This document shows positions 30,622 to 41,040 of a stretch of 64,000 nucleotides of DNA, one piece after another. The stretch spans positions 2,232,001 to 2,296,000 of the forward strand of contig JAMXDE010000008.1 in NCBI GenBank assembly GCA_026770025.1. Direction: 5' to 3'. The position numbers and the translations under genes are program-made. The notes under the pieces are model-generated. The model worked only from the letters and a program-made list of their open reading frames with translations. It did no database searches and was not told where the DNA came from. The first letter of the stretch is position 1. The number at the start of each line of letters is the position of its first letter. This DNA comes from Craspedostauros australis. Its lineage: Eukaryota > Bacillariophyta > Bacillariophyceae > Mastogloiales > Achnanthaceae.

Positions 30622-33600
30622 TAAGGGGCAAGGTAGCTCTGGGAAAGCCAAGCCCGGGGCGAACCAAGCGGCAAGGAATGAGGACGGCTGTTGGGACGGA
30701 TGTGCAACGAGCAAGTCAAAGGTGGGGGGAGGATGAAAGGAGGAAAGGCGACAACACAATTCGGATAGCGACACTCAACGTCGGAAGACTTCCGAAGGAT
30801 CCAACATCGCACAAACAACAGGAGCTGTGGTACTGGATCAGGCAGAACAAAATAGACGTGTGCCTACTGACGGAGGTGGGGATCAACTGGGACAAAGCTG
30901 GAACTCACGGCAGCTGGCAGGCACGAGTACAGCACCAGTTCAGCAAGTCGAAGGAGGCACGAGCATGGAACAAGGAGGAGACGATAGGTGGGATGGTGCA
31001 ATGGGGAGGAACAGCGGTGGTAGTAACAGGACACACAGCAAGCAGAGTCCTCGGGAAAGACAACGACAACCTCGGACGATGGGCGAGTATGCTCCTACAA
31101 GGAAAAGACGGCATCAAAGTGAGAATGGTGAGCGTCTACGTGCCAGTCAAAAGTAACAACGGACCCAGGTCGGTGTACATGCAGCAATTGGCAGCAACAA
31201 GCCAAGAGGGAGAGGTCGCGACCAACGATCCAATCAAGCAACTGATAGCAGATCTTCGAACACGAATCATCGAATGGCGAGGGCGAGGAGAAGAACTCGT
31301 CGTTGGAGGGGATGTGAACATGGACGTACAAGGATCAGAATTCGCGAGGATGATGAGAGAGGAGGAGTTAAACGAACTGGTGCTATCCAGCCAACAAGAG
31401 CAGCCAGTGGACACTCATCGGTCAGGAAACACGGGGAGAGTCATCGACGGTCTGTGGGGTTCAGCATCGTTAGCAACAGAACGAGCAGGAATGACGGACT
31501 TCCACGAATGGGACCACAGAACCGTGTGGGCGGACGTAAGGGAGGAGAGGGTTTTTGGGAGAAAGAAACGAAGGGACGTCAAATTCACCGGGCGCCGACT
31601 GAGGCTGGGGTTGAAGCAGTCAGTGCAAAAGTACACCAACGACGTACGCAAACACATGAAGCAGCAGGGCATCCAGGAGCGAGTTCAGGCACTCGAGAGG
31701 GAAGTCCACTCCAACATGACTGAAGCCCAACGAGCAGAGCTCGAAGCCATCGACAGAGCCAGGACAGAGATCATGGCCAAGGCGGAACGCAACTGCCGGA
31801 AAGTGAGGGTGGGGAAGGTCCCATTCAGTCCCCAAGTGGACAAGGCACGGAAGGTGAAACAGTTCTGGGACGCGGCGACCAAACGAAGGAAGGGAAAGGT
31901 TGTGAAGTCCAGACACATGGACAGACTGAAGAAGAAGGCCAAGCTAACGATCAACACCAGATACATGACACTGAGGGAAATCGAAAAGGAGCGACAGAAA
32001 GCGTGGACGAAATGGAAGCAGGTAAAAGGGGATGCGATCCGGTACCGAAGAGACTTTCTGGAGGAGGAGGTCCAACAGAAGACGGCGTCGGGGAAGACAG
32101 TGGAAAGCCAGCACAGGAAACAAGTGCTGAAGCGTGAGGAAACCAAAGAAGCGTGGAGGAAGATTCAATGGGCTACGGGGAAGTCAAAAGGAGCAGGAGT
32201 CGGCATGGTAACAGGGGAAGTAAGAGGCTCCGAGCGGAAGACGTGGACAGAGCCTGAGCAGATAGCACAATGCTTTTGCGCCGAAAACGGCAAAAAGTAC
32301 CAGAAGGCTCTGGCAGCACCGGTGTTTCAATACGGTCTACCCGAGGGTATGTGGAAAGGGCGAGGCGAGTGGCTAACTACACTCACATCTTCAACAAGAG
32401 GCCCCGACGAGTATACCAACTGGCTACTTCAATGCCTGAGTCAGAGGCAAGGGCCAGAATGGGCGGAACAGTTGTGCAGGGTGGAGGCGGAGGAGCATGA
32501 GTCGCGGTGGAAAAAGGCGAGTGAACGCATCACGTCTGGGCCGTCCGGCTTGCACTTCGGCCTGTGGAAAGCCCAAAGCCTGGAACCGGATCTCCGACAG
32601 GTTGACGCATCCATGCGAAGCATTTCGTTTCGAACAGGCTACAACCTCCAACGATGGAGCCAATGCACCGATGTGCAGCTCGCGAAGCAAGAAGGGAACA
32701 TCAACGTGGAGAAATTCCGGACAATCAGCCTGCTCGAAGCCGACATGAACATGAACAACAAGATGCTGGGAGCAAGGATCATGAAGCATGCTGAAGCACA
32801 CGGTCTGATCGCCCCGGAGCAATACGGCAGTCGGAAGCGGCACAGGTCGCAAGAAGTGAGTCTCAACAATCGCCTCTCGAACGACGTCATGCGCATGCAC
32901 GCCACTTCAGGTATCATTTGTGCCAACGACGCAAAAGGGTGCTACGACAGGATCGCTCATCCAATGTTAGCCGCAAGCATGCAAGCTATGGGGGTGCCGT
33001 GGACTCAGATACAAGCAATGATACGCAATATTGAAGGAATGAAGCACCGGATCCAGACAATGCTCGGGCCCTCCAAGGCCAAATACAAAGGGAGTCGAGC
33101 CGCTCCGTTTCAAGGAGTAACGCAAGGTCACGGCGCAGCCCCAGCATGCTGGGTGGTAGTGAGCTCGCCGCTCATCGAAGTGATGCGGCAGCAGAACCAC
33201 GGGTTTCAACACGCAGGGTGCATGACAGGAGAAAACGTGGAATTCGTATGCTTCACGTTTGTCGACGACACAGATCTGATTCACACCTTCCGCGCAACAG
33301 ACGAAACGAGATTGATCGGGGAGGCCCAAGCAGTGGCGGAGACCTGGAACGGACTGCTAAAAGCCACAGGGGGCGCCATCGAGCCGGCCAAGAGCCATTG
33401 GTACCTCATATCCTTCGTATGGAAGAACGACAAATGGGAATACCGAAAGATAGAGGAGACACCGGGAACAATCCGACTCACGAAACCGGACAGTGAAGAG
33501 CGCATCGACATAGAACGGCTGGAGGCAGCGGAAGCCAGACGTACCCTGGGGATCGTAGCCAGCCCGGATGGTGATCAGCACCATGCGGTCAAGGATCTCA

Positions 33601-36215
33601 TAAGGAAAGGCACGGAGTGGGCTCGCAACGTAAAAGCAGGCAGACTCAGTCGAAGGGAAACATGGCGGGCGCTGAAACACACCATATGGAAGACGCTGGA
33701 ATATCCGCTACCAGTTACCACCATGACGAAAAGGCAGTGCGAAGACGTGATGCGCCCGGTGCTCAAGGTGGCTTTGCCGGCGGCAGGGGTCCAGCGCAAC
33801 GTGCCACGCGCGATCGTGTTCGGGCCGACGGCACTGCTGGGACTCGGTGTTAAGCACCTGTACTGGCAGCAACTCACGGCACACATGGCCACCATTTTCC
33901 GCCATTGGCATCGTGACACACTGACTGGGAAGATGCTCAGAGTGTCCTACCAAGCCGCTGCAGCAAGCGCAGGGACCATCAACCTGTTTCAAGCGACAGG
34001 AGACAAATGGTCCAAGATAGTCCCACATTCGTGGTGGGCGAGCGTAGCTGAAGAAGCAGCGACAGCCAAGCTGGAGGTGCGCATGGAAAAGGCAATCATC
34101 CAGCCCAGGCGGCAAGGCGACAGCCCCATCATGGATGTGCTCGCGGCGACATGCAACCCGGAAGAGATGCGGCAGGTTAACCTGTGCCGGCGATCGCTTC
34201 AGGCTTTCTGGATGTCAGACATCATATCTGCTGATGGCAAGAAATTCATCGCGGATGCAACTGAAGGACGGCCATTGCTGGGATGCAGCACGGTGAGCGT
34301 TCCAAAAGTAGGGAGGATAAAGGCGGCGTACTGGGCGACGTGGAGGGCAAAGCTCAAGTCGATGACAACCAGGGACGGCGGACTACAAGAACAGTACAGG
34401 CTCGGCGGGTGGAGACGAGACGGCATGGCGACGCCGGTAAGGTGGGAGGAAGGCTCGGGAAGGCTGCAGATCAAAGAGAGCACCTGGACAGTATGGCAGG
34501 AGGTACCAATGCGGTCGCGTCGCAGAATGTTCCGACGAATATCAGGAGAAGTGGGCGACGGGGCCGGTGTGCCAGCCGACGGGTACCTGCAGGGCGACGG
34601 ATTCAGGATGACAACGGCCGGAGAGTGGGTCGCAGCGCCAGCAGAACGAGCCGACGCCACCATGACGGACGCCTGGACGAAGCTGGAGGAAGCAGAAGCG
34701 TGGGCACTACGGCATATCAAATGTGAGACCGACTGGAAGGACATGGCGACGAGCATCAAAGACGGCACGGCGGTGGGAGGCAGTGATGGGTCCGTTAAAA
34801 AGGAGAAAGGCACGGCGGCGTGGGTGATGGCGACCGACGGATCCCTCGAAACAATAGCCTTTGGGACTCTGGAGGCGCCCCGACGAGAAGGGCCTACTTC
34901 GTCTCAACGCGCGGAGCTTGCGGGGATCTACAGCGCCTTGATCACAGTGAGGGAGATGGAGAAGCGGTACGACATGGCAGGTGGATGTCTTCGATGGAGC
35001 TGTGATAACATGCAGGCGCTCAAGGCGTTGGAATGGGAGCACGAGCCGGACCCATCTACGCCAGACTACGACATGATGGTGGCGACCATGCGAATGCGGC
35101 GACAGCTGCGGACAAGGGTCACCGGGCGCCACGTCAAAGGCCACCAGGATGCGCGGAAACAAATGCACGAATTGGATGTGTGGGAACGCATGAACGTGAT
35201 CACGGACAAGCTGGCTGGGCAACGGTGGGAGCTTCTGGAGGAAGCTGAGGGGTGGCAACACCATCAGCACACGGGGGCAACCGCATGGAGCGTATGGCGC
35301 AGAGGCGTCAAGCGATCACGTATCACATATGACAGTGTGGCTGGCGAAGAGGTCGAAGACGAGATGGCGCACGTGCGGGCGAAGCGAGGGTTGGCAGCCA
35401 GCGGCGAAGGCGTGGCTGACACCCACGCCATGCAACGGGCGGCAAGCGGTCTCTCCGACACCCAGCGAGTGCTGACGATGAAGCTAGTGCTCAGAGAGGC
35501 GGCGGTCGGGACACGAATGGTACAATGGAAGGAAAGAACGACGGCTGCGTGTCCCAGGTGTGGTGCAACAGAAACGCACGACCATTTGTGGGTATGCCAG
35601 GCAAACGAGTCACTCATGCTATGGAAGGCGCAAAGGAAAAGGCTCCGGAAGACGCTGCAGCGGGCCAACACTCACCCGGCGATCGTGAAAGTGATGGTGA
35701 GCAACGTGAAGCAAGCATCACGAGAGCTAGGACCAGTGGGCCGCATACGGGCGAACAGATTGGAATCGGGGCTGATGGACGATCAAGAGGCAGTCGGGTG
35801 GGACAAGCTCCTGAAAGGGGTGATAGCCCGCTCGTGGACGGAGCTCCAGGCGCGCTACTATGTCGACATCGGACGGCGACGGTCGGCGGAGAAGTGGGCG
35901 GCGCAGATCGTGAGGAAGCTCTGGAGGATCGCGTGGGAGCATTGGCACCAACGCAACCGCGCCATGCACCACGGTGAGGACGGTCCAGAAGCGGAATTAC
36001 GGCAGGCGGTGAGAGAGTATGCCAGACGACTACAGGACGATGAAATGGCCAAGGAAGGCGGAGGCGCTGCGTGGGAGCGACTACAGCTTGACGGAGATCA
36101 CGCCACCGACATAGGGACCGTAGCAGTTTGGATAGGACAAGTGCAACGAGTGCGAAGGATACCGGCAAGTCACGCGCCAGCAGAAGTGCGACGTTGGCTT
36201 CGACGCTGGCGATAG
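30618..36215 (+). CDS. LINE ORF2: APE endonuclease, reverse transcriptase, RNase H, CCHC
   Basis: The product has 1865 residues. The endonuclease covers residues ~47-310, with Asn54 (TLNVGR), Glu86 (LLTEVG), Asp232 (VVGGDVNMD) and His300 (EWDH), the APE-like catalytic set that nicks target DNA. Reverse transcriptase (~690-960) has motif A NDAKGCYDR (Asp ~771) and the catalytic FVDD at 881-884. RNase H (~1385-1535) shows Asp1390 (GSDGS), Glu1433 (SQRAELAG), Asp1463 (SCDN) and Asp1530 (ITDKLAG), plus HVKGHQD, all retained. Near residue 1645 a Cys-x2-Cys...His...Cys cluster (CPRCGATETHDHLWVC) matches the C-terminal zinc motif of many LINEs. Translation probably depends on ORF1, because the start codon lies in the ATGA overlap. 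Confidence 0.93.
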   Translation: MIRGKVALGKPSPGRTKRQGMRTAVGTDVQRASQRWGEDERRKGDNTIRIATLNVGRLPKDPTSHKQQELWYWIRQNKIDVCLLTEVGINWDKAGTHGSWQARVQHQFSKSKEARAWNKEETIGGMVQWGGTAVVVTGHTASRVLGKDNDNLGRWASMLLQGKDGIKVRMVSVYVPVKSNNGPRSVYMQQLAATSQEGEVATNDPIKQLIADLRTRIIEWRGRGEELVVGGDVNMDVQGSEFARMMREEELNELVLSSQQEQPVDTHRSGNTGRVIDGLWGSASLATERAGMTDFHEWDHRTVWADVREERVFGRKKRRDVKFTGRRLRLGLKQSVQKYTNDVRKHMKQQGIQERVQALEREVHSNMTEAQRAELEAIDRARTEIMAKAERNCRKVRVGKVPFSPQVDKARKVKQFWDAATKRRKGKVVKSRHMDRLKKKAKLTINTRYMTLREIEKERQKAWTKWKQVKGDAIRYRRDFLEEEVQQKTASGKTVESQHRKQVLKREETKEAWRKIQWATGKSKGAGVGMVTGEVRGSERKTWTEPEQIAQCFCAENGKKYQKALAAPVFQYGLPEGMWKGRGEWLTTLTSSTRGPDEYTNWLLQCLSQRQGPEWAEQLCRVEAEEHESRWKKASERITSGPSGLHFGLWKAQSLEPDLRQVDASMRSISFRTGYNLQRWSQCTDVQLAKQEGNINVEKFRTISLLEADMNMNNKMLGARIMKHAEAHGLIAPEQYGSRKRHRSQEVSLNNRLSNDVMRMHATSGIICANDAKGCYDRIAHPMLAASMQAMGVPWTQIQAMIRNIEGMKHRIQTMLGPSKAKYKGSRAAPFQGVTQGHGAAPACWVVVSSPLIEVMRQQNHGFQHAGCMTGENVEFVCFTFVDDTDLIHTFRATDETRLIGEAQAVAETWNGLLKATGGAIEPAKSHWYLISFVWKNDKWEYRKIEETPGTIRLTKPDSEERIDIERLEAAEARRTLGIVASPDGDQHHAVKDLIRKGTEWARNVKAGRLSRRETWRALKHTIWKTLEYPLPVTTMTKRQCEDVMRPVLKVALPAAGVQRNVPRAIVFGPTALLGLGVKHLYWQQLTAHMATIFRHWHRDTLTGKMLRVSYQAAAASAGTINLFQATGDKWSKIVPHSWWASVAEEAATAKLEVRMEKAIIQPRRQGDSPIMDVLAATCNPEEMRQVNLCRRSLQAFWMSDIISADGKKFIADATEGRPLLGCSTVSVPKVGRIKAAYWATWRAKLKSMTTRDGGLQEQYRLGGWRRDGMATPVRWEEGSGRLQIKESTWTVWQEVPMRSRRRMFRRISGEVGDGAGVPADGYLQGDGFRMTTAGEWVAAPAERADATMTDAWTKLEEAEAWALRHIKCETDWKDMATSIKDGTAVGGSDGSVKKEKGTAAWVMATDGSLETIAFGTLEAPRREGPTSSQRAELAGIYSALITVREMEKRYDMAGGCLRWSCDNMQALKALEWEHEPDPSTPDYDMMVATMRMRRQLRTRVTGRHVKGHQDARKQMHELDVWERMNVITDKLAGQRWELLEEAEGWQHHQHTGATAWSVWRRGVKRSRITYDSVAGEEVEDEMAHVRAKRGLAASGEGVADTHAMQRAASGLSDTQRVLTMKLVLREAAVGTRMVQWKERTTAACPRCGATETHDHLWVCQANESLMLWKAQRKRLRKTLQRANTHPAIVKVMVSNVKQASRELGPVGRIRANRLESGLMDDQEAVGWDKLLKGVIARSWTELQARYYVDIGRRRSAEKWAAQIVRKLWRIAWEHWHQRNRAMHHGEDGPEAELRQAVREYARRLQDDEMAKEGGGAAWERLQLDGDHATDIGTVAVWIGQVQRVRRIPASHAPAEVRRWLRRWR

Positions 36216-36466
36216 CGCACGGATTGTTGCATGGTGTTTCCTCTACAGACACGAACGGGACCATACATGAAGAAATACATGAGCATCAGATGCGGGGTCG
36301 ACAGGGAGGAGTCCGAGTGACGACTTGCCGACCGGTTAGCGCATATACATATTGAATCGATACGCCGTGCTGCCTCGTGCCCTACACGAGATTAAAGCGG
36401 GCGGCATTAAAGCGCCTACGGCGCAGTCTGCGGAGTAAGCAGTCTAATCCATGAGTTATATATATA
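36216..36466 (+). other. 3' UTR and tail of the LINE
   Basis: It contains a perfect 5-bp GC hairpin, GCGCC-TAC-GGCGC (36412-36424), two ATTAAAGCG boxes, the direct repeat CAGTCT, and a terminal (TA)n run instead of poly(A). Such 3' structures are often the recognition site for the element's own reverse transcriptase. That role is inference here. Confidence 0.6.
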
Positions 36467-36481
36467 TAGCAAATTCACAAT
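36467..36481. repeat. Right target-site duplication of the LINE
   Basis: It is identical to 27955-27969 over 15 bases. The sequence beyond it (GCAGACGAAAGC) is the original 3' flank of the LRR gene. Confidence 0.9.
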
Positions 36482-36560
36482 GCAGACGAAAGCATTGATA
36501 CATACATAGAGCTTGTAGTCGTACATACGTCGAGCATTTCCATCATATCTTGATCTCTTC

Positions 36561-39500
36561 CTAAAATTCAAAGTCTTCGAAGTTGGGAAGATCTTGGACT
36601 TCTTGTGGAATCGCCATGTCCAGGACGTTGCCTGCCAGGTTCAAGACTTCCAACTTGGTGAGTAATCCCAATTCTGAAGGAATCGCCCCAGCGAAGAAGT
36701 TGCCCTCCAAGTCCAGCGTCACTAAGTCCACGAACTGCCCGAATTCCGTGAGGATGTCACCATTCAGAATGTTTGCGCTGAAGTCAAGGAAGGTGAGCTT
36801 GGTGAGTTCCCCGAATACAGTTGGGATCGTCCCGAAGAGCCCGCTGTCCTTTGCAGACAAGGAGACTGTGGTTGATGCAGGGTGGAAGAAGAGGTAGGTA
36901 GAGCAATGCGGTGAAATATCGTGGCAAGCGGAGGTGAGTGTCATGCGCAGATCTTTTGTGCTCGCAACAGGTGAAGATTGCTGGATGATCGACATCGATG
37001 CACGAGCAGTATGTGTGCCAATGCTTACCGAGATTAGAGAATTGAGTGATCTCAGCCGGGATCGAGCCGGTGCTCAAGGCCGTGTCCAGGTTCAGCAGTT
37101 GGAGATTTGGAAAGTTTGTCGCAAGCTGAATCGGGAACGTGTCTCCGAGTCTATTTCCAGCCAGGTTTAGAGATCCTGCATTGGGGATTGAGGTGTGTGG
37201 AAGGATGGAGAATGCAGATTGGGATGAATGTACAGCAACATCCCAACGAGAAAATCCCGAGAAGGGTGCATGGATGTGGTGTGAGTTGCACGGACATGAA
37301 TCATGGATGCGATGGATCAGACATGCTCGCATGAGTACGAATGCGAGTGCCCCAGGCCAACAGAGCGGCCCGGATCCCAACCGTACTTACTCAGGCTTTC
37401 CGAGACGTCATCAGGTCCTGGGAGATCGTCCTCTCGCAAACCGTTCGAAGGAATCTCCAAGGTTTGTAGGTTGCTGCTGCTGTAGTACCGCCTGTCCAGC
37501 CTTAGGAAGGTTGTCCCAATGTGCAAAAGCCGTAGATTTTCCAAGAATGGCGTCTGGCCACTCAAAGTCGTCTGTGTCACCAGCAGCTCTTCCAAAGCTG
37601 TCAGTGCTGTGATTTCAGCTGGGATGGGATTGTCCAGAAGGTTGTCCGAAAGGTTCAGCACGCGCAACGAAGCGAGGTCGGCGATACCTGCTGGGATTTC
37701 ACCAATCAATCGGCATCCATCGAAGTTGAGATTCGTGAGAGACGGCAGACCAGTCCACGTCTCGGGTATACTCGATCTCAGCTGGTTCTGGCTCAGATCC
37801 AGCAGAACTGTGGCAGCAGTATGGATATTCGCATAATTTATATTTCGCACGAGATGAAAAGAAGAAGGTGAGAGACCGTATTCGTAGACATTGTTGCAGT
37901 CATGCGTATCCGTGCAGCGAGTAAACATGAAGCAGCAGCCACGAGCGGCTGCGATGCGGTGTCCGGTGTAGGATGGCGCTGTTGGTCGGCGGAGCTACCA
38001 GTACGTACCGAGGGAGTCCAAGTTGAGCAGGGAAGTGGGAAGAGCTCCTTCGAAGAAGTTTAGTGACAACCGGAGTTCAGCTGCGGTTAGTCATGTCGAT
38101 GCATGGTGCGAGTCGTTGGCAAGAGAGGAAGTTGGGGGAAGAGAGCAAGGTTAGAAAAGAGAGAATGCGAAAGGTTCATGAAAGATTCGATGCTGCAGAC
38201 CATGGCATGCATCATTACATGATTGCATTACGAGTACAAAGTCAAACGACACCACTCACCCAAATTCGTTAAGCCTGCAAAGATGTCTGGGATGTCGCCT
38301 GAGAATGAGTTCGTGCCCGCATTGAACCGCCGGAGGTTCGCCAAGGGTGCTATTTGCGATGGAAAAGGGCCAAGGAGATTGTTGGCATTGATGAACAGGG
38401 TTTCCAAGGCTGCCATCGTTTGCAGAGTGCTTGGGATCCGCGTAAATCGATTGGACTGCAGTGCCAAAGTTCTCAGCATGCTCAGGCTTGTGATAGCGTC
38501 TGGGACGACACCCTCGAGGACGTTGTTGTTGAGTTGGAGGCTTTCCAAGAGAATGAGGCTCCCGATTTCCGATGGCAGACTTCCAACGAGTTGGTTGGAG
38601 AATAGACTCAGACTTTTGAGGAGCGTGTTGGCACCCAGTTCGGTTGGGAGGGATCCAGCAAGGAAATTTGACCGCATATCCAACGTGTCGAGCAAGCTCA
38701 ATTGTCCGATCGTGGATGGTATGCTCCCCGTCAAGCTATTGTCGGCCACGTTGAACAGATCTGCAGGGCGGGCCAGGCATCGGCGGTAAGAGAGATGAGA
38801 GAGCAACAGGGAAGAAAGCGAATGTTTGTGAGATTGGCGGAAGTTGATCGCAGATGCGTGTTGCATCTCGCAGGTGCACAACGCAGCACAACGCCACGAG
38901 GCACTCCATCACAAAAGTACGGCATAGAGTAGAACTTACTCAAACCTGGCAAGCCCCGAATTTCGGATGGTATCGACCCCATCATGTCGTTGTCCGTCAG
39001 CACGATGATCGTGACCAAGGTTGGATTGGCGGCGTCACCGCAGATGATGTTATCCCAGTTCCCATTGGTGGCATCGCAGATGGGCATCTCGGATGCCCAC
39101 CGTCCATTGACGAACCATTCATCCCCGTTCGTGGCATAGTACAGCGTGTTCAAAGCATATCGTTGTACTATCTCCACTTCCACGGCTGGATCACCAGGCG
39201 TCAGCTCTGGGTTGGTTTCGAGGAGTCGCAGCAAGGCCGTGTTTTGGGGTGTGCCAGCCATTTCCAAGGATCCATCGTCCGTGATGGTGCGTGTGAGGAA
39301 GGAAGCAATGGTCTCCGATGTCGGGTTGGGAGATTGGGTGGGACTGGCGGTGCCGGCGCCCTCGGAAGGTGGCGACGATGCCATGAGCGATGTTGGTACC
39401 TGCGACGGCTGGAAGGAAGGCACTTGTGACCCTGGTCCAGATGGCACCGAAGATGGTGCCTGCGACACGTCGGTGGGAGGCAACGAATCATCTGCGCCCG

Positions 39501-40371
39501 GCATCACCGTCGGTTGTTGTGATGTCTGGACTGGAGATGCGGAAGGCTGCAACGTAGGTGTTGGCGTGGCTCCCCCAACAGTTGGCATCTCTGTGGGAGG
39601 CACGAAGATGTTGACCCGAATATCCCTCTCCGGCAAATCCATGTCGTGCCTCTTCTCGATCGCAAACTGTGTCTCGATGTCGCTGAGTTGCAAACGCCTT
39701 CGAACCCCTGGCGTTAGACCATCCTCGGTAGATCTGCTTTGGAATTGGCCGGGATCGCGTCTCGCCAGTCTTTGCATTTGGTGTCGTCGTGGATACTGTC
39801 GTTGTGCAAGCACGGAAGTTGCTCTATCCCCCACGAGCAACGCGCCCAGGCATGCCATGGCCGTAGCATACGAGCAGGCCCGAAGCCGCCTGCCCCTTGG
39901 TCGCTGTCGTTGCGTCCACTGCAACCGCTGTCCCCCGATTGTTGTCCCCATTCGTGTCATCCGTGCGCTGTTGTCGTTGTTGTCGCCGTTGCTGCTGCTG
40001 TTGGAATGGTGGTCACAACCACAGTTGCTGCCGTCTGGGCAATTCCGCAGCAACGGCATGTCATCGTGGGGTATTGCTTGGCACGCCATCCCATTCAGCG
40101 GATGGTGAATCGTCGGAACCTCTGCATTGGCTTGGTCCATGGTGGGCGTTGCTTTTCGAATGCGCCTGGTGATTGTCTCCAGCCTTCGCTCTGCCTTTGC
40201 ATCTCTCTGTCCTCGCACCTCTGTGCTGCTGCGCTGCAGTGCCTCTGTATCACTGTTACTTCTTCCTCTTTCCATGTCCCTTGCCACCCACAAGTACGAT
40301 TGCTCTGGCCTGCGCTGTTGTCGCGCAATAGTTCTCTTTGCCTGTTTCTTGTCCACAGAAAAACATGCCAT
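36561..40371 (-). CDS. Leucine-rich-repeat membrane protein, six exons
   Basis: Proposed exons (minus): 40371-38940, 38760-38260, 38080-38009, 37807-37391, 37175-37029, 36865-36561; about 957 residues. Introns of 163-215 nt begin GTAAGT, GTGAGT, GTACGT, GTAAGT and GTAAGC and all end CAG; every one is phase 1 and every junction keeps frame and LRR spacing. The N-terminal ~165 residues are hydrophilic, followed by one membrane helix (ATAMACLGALLV, ~166-189), a Pro/Ser/Thr-rich linker, an LRRNT-like cap (WDNIICG) and about 17 plant-type LRRs (LxLxxNxLxGxIP). No kinase domain is present. This is the common diatom receptor-like layout; ligand and role are unknown. The start is uncertain: 40275 and 40140 are alternative ATGs. 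Confidence 0.85.
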
Positions 40372-41040
40372 CACCCACTCGCAGTCGTTTTTTGGGACGT
40401 GCGAAAATGTGAGTCCTGTGGAATGCAATGGTAACGTTCGTCGAAATAATTAGAATGTGAATTCGTCCAACGGTCACAAAAACGCTGGACAAAATAGGGT
40501 CTGGGAAACGAATGAAAATGATTGACCACAAATTGCGCTGCGCATTTTCTTCTTTGGGAGATGATCGCCATTGGAGAGAGTGCATCAAGTCTTGGAGGGT
40601 GGCATCTTGTTCTTGTGACTATTCATTCGGTAACGACTCATGTTTGTGCCATGCGCAGGCGAAGGCTTGGAGCAGTTCATCCATCAGGCAGTCATCCGCG
40701 GTATTCATGACTGCCGAACCGTGCCAGAGAGTGATTGGAGAGAGGGGCATGCGGAGGTCAACCAATCGGACCTGCAGGGGCGATGCCCCCTGAGGCGTTG
40801 ATGGATTCAGCATGGTATATGTGTTGGCAACTATTATACTCGATCTGCCCAGTCGCTTTGGTAACTCCGCAGCGTCATTCTTGTTCCGTGTCCACCATAC
40901 TATACTCGACACGCATGTAGTACTGGGTGGCCAACTCCTGCATCCTCTTGTTGTTCTACAACATAGAATGAAGCACTGTGGGACATGTGCATGCTCTACA
41001 ATGTTGGACTCTTCAATGCCGAGCTGCTATTACTCGTATC
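40372..41040. other. Gap between the LRR gene and the glycosyltransferase gene
   Basis: It holds the LRR gene's upstream region and the 3' flank of the glycosyltransferase. No coding sequence was recognised. Confidence 0.5.

Larger units (their letters stand above)
27970..36466 (+). mobile_element. Complete non-LTR retrotransposon (LINE) with two intact ORFs
   Basis: The element is about 8.5 kb: a 57-nt 5' leader, ORF1 (28027-30621), ORF2 (30618-36215), and a 3' UTR of about 250 nt ending in GTTATATATATATA. Exact 15-bp duplications flank it, the mark of target-primed reverse transcription. Neither ORF has a stop or frameshift, and the target duplication has no mismatch, so the insertion is recent and the copy may be competent. 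It sits between two convergent genes, only 80 bp past the LRR gene stop codon. The domain set (APE-type endonuclease, reverse transcriptase, RNase H, CCHC) places it among the I/R1/Tad/Ingi-like LINEs; the exact clade cannot be set by eye. Confidence 0.93.

Noticed and set aside
39146..40108. Plus-strand frame of 320 codons
   Set aside because: It is antisense to exon 1 of the LRR gene, which has conserved LRR cap motifs and consistent splice sites.
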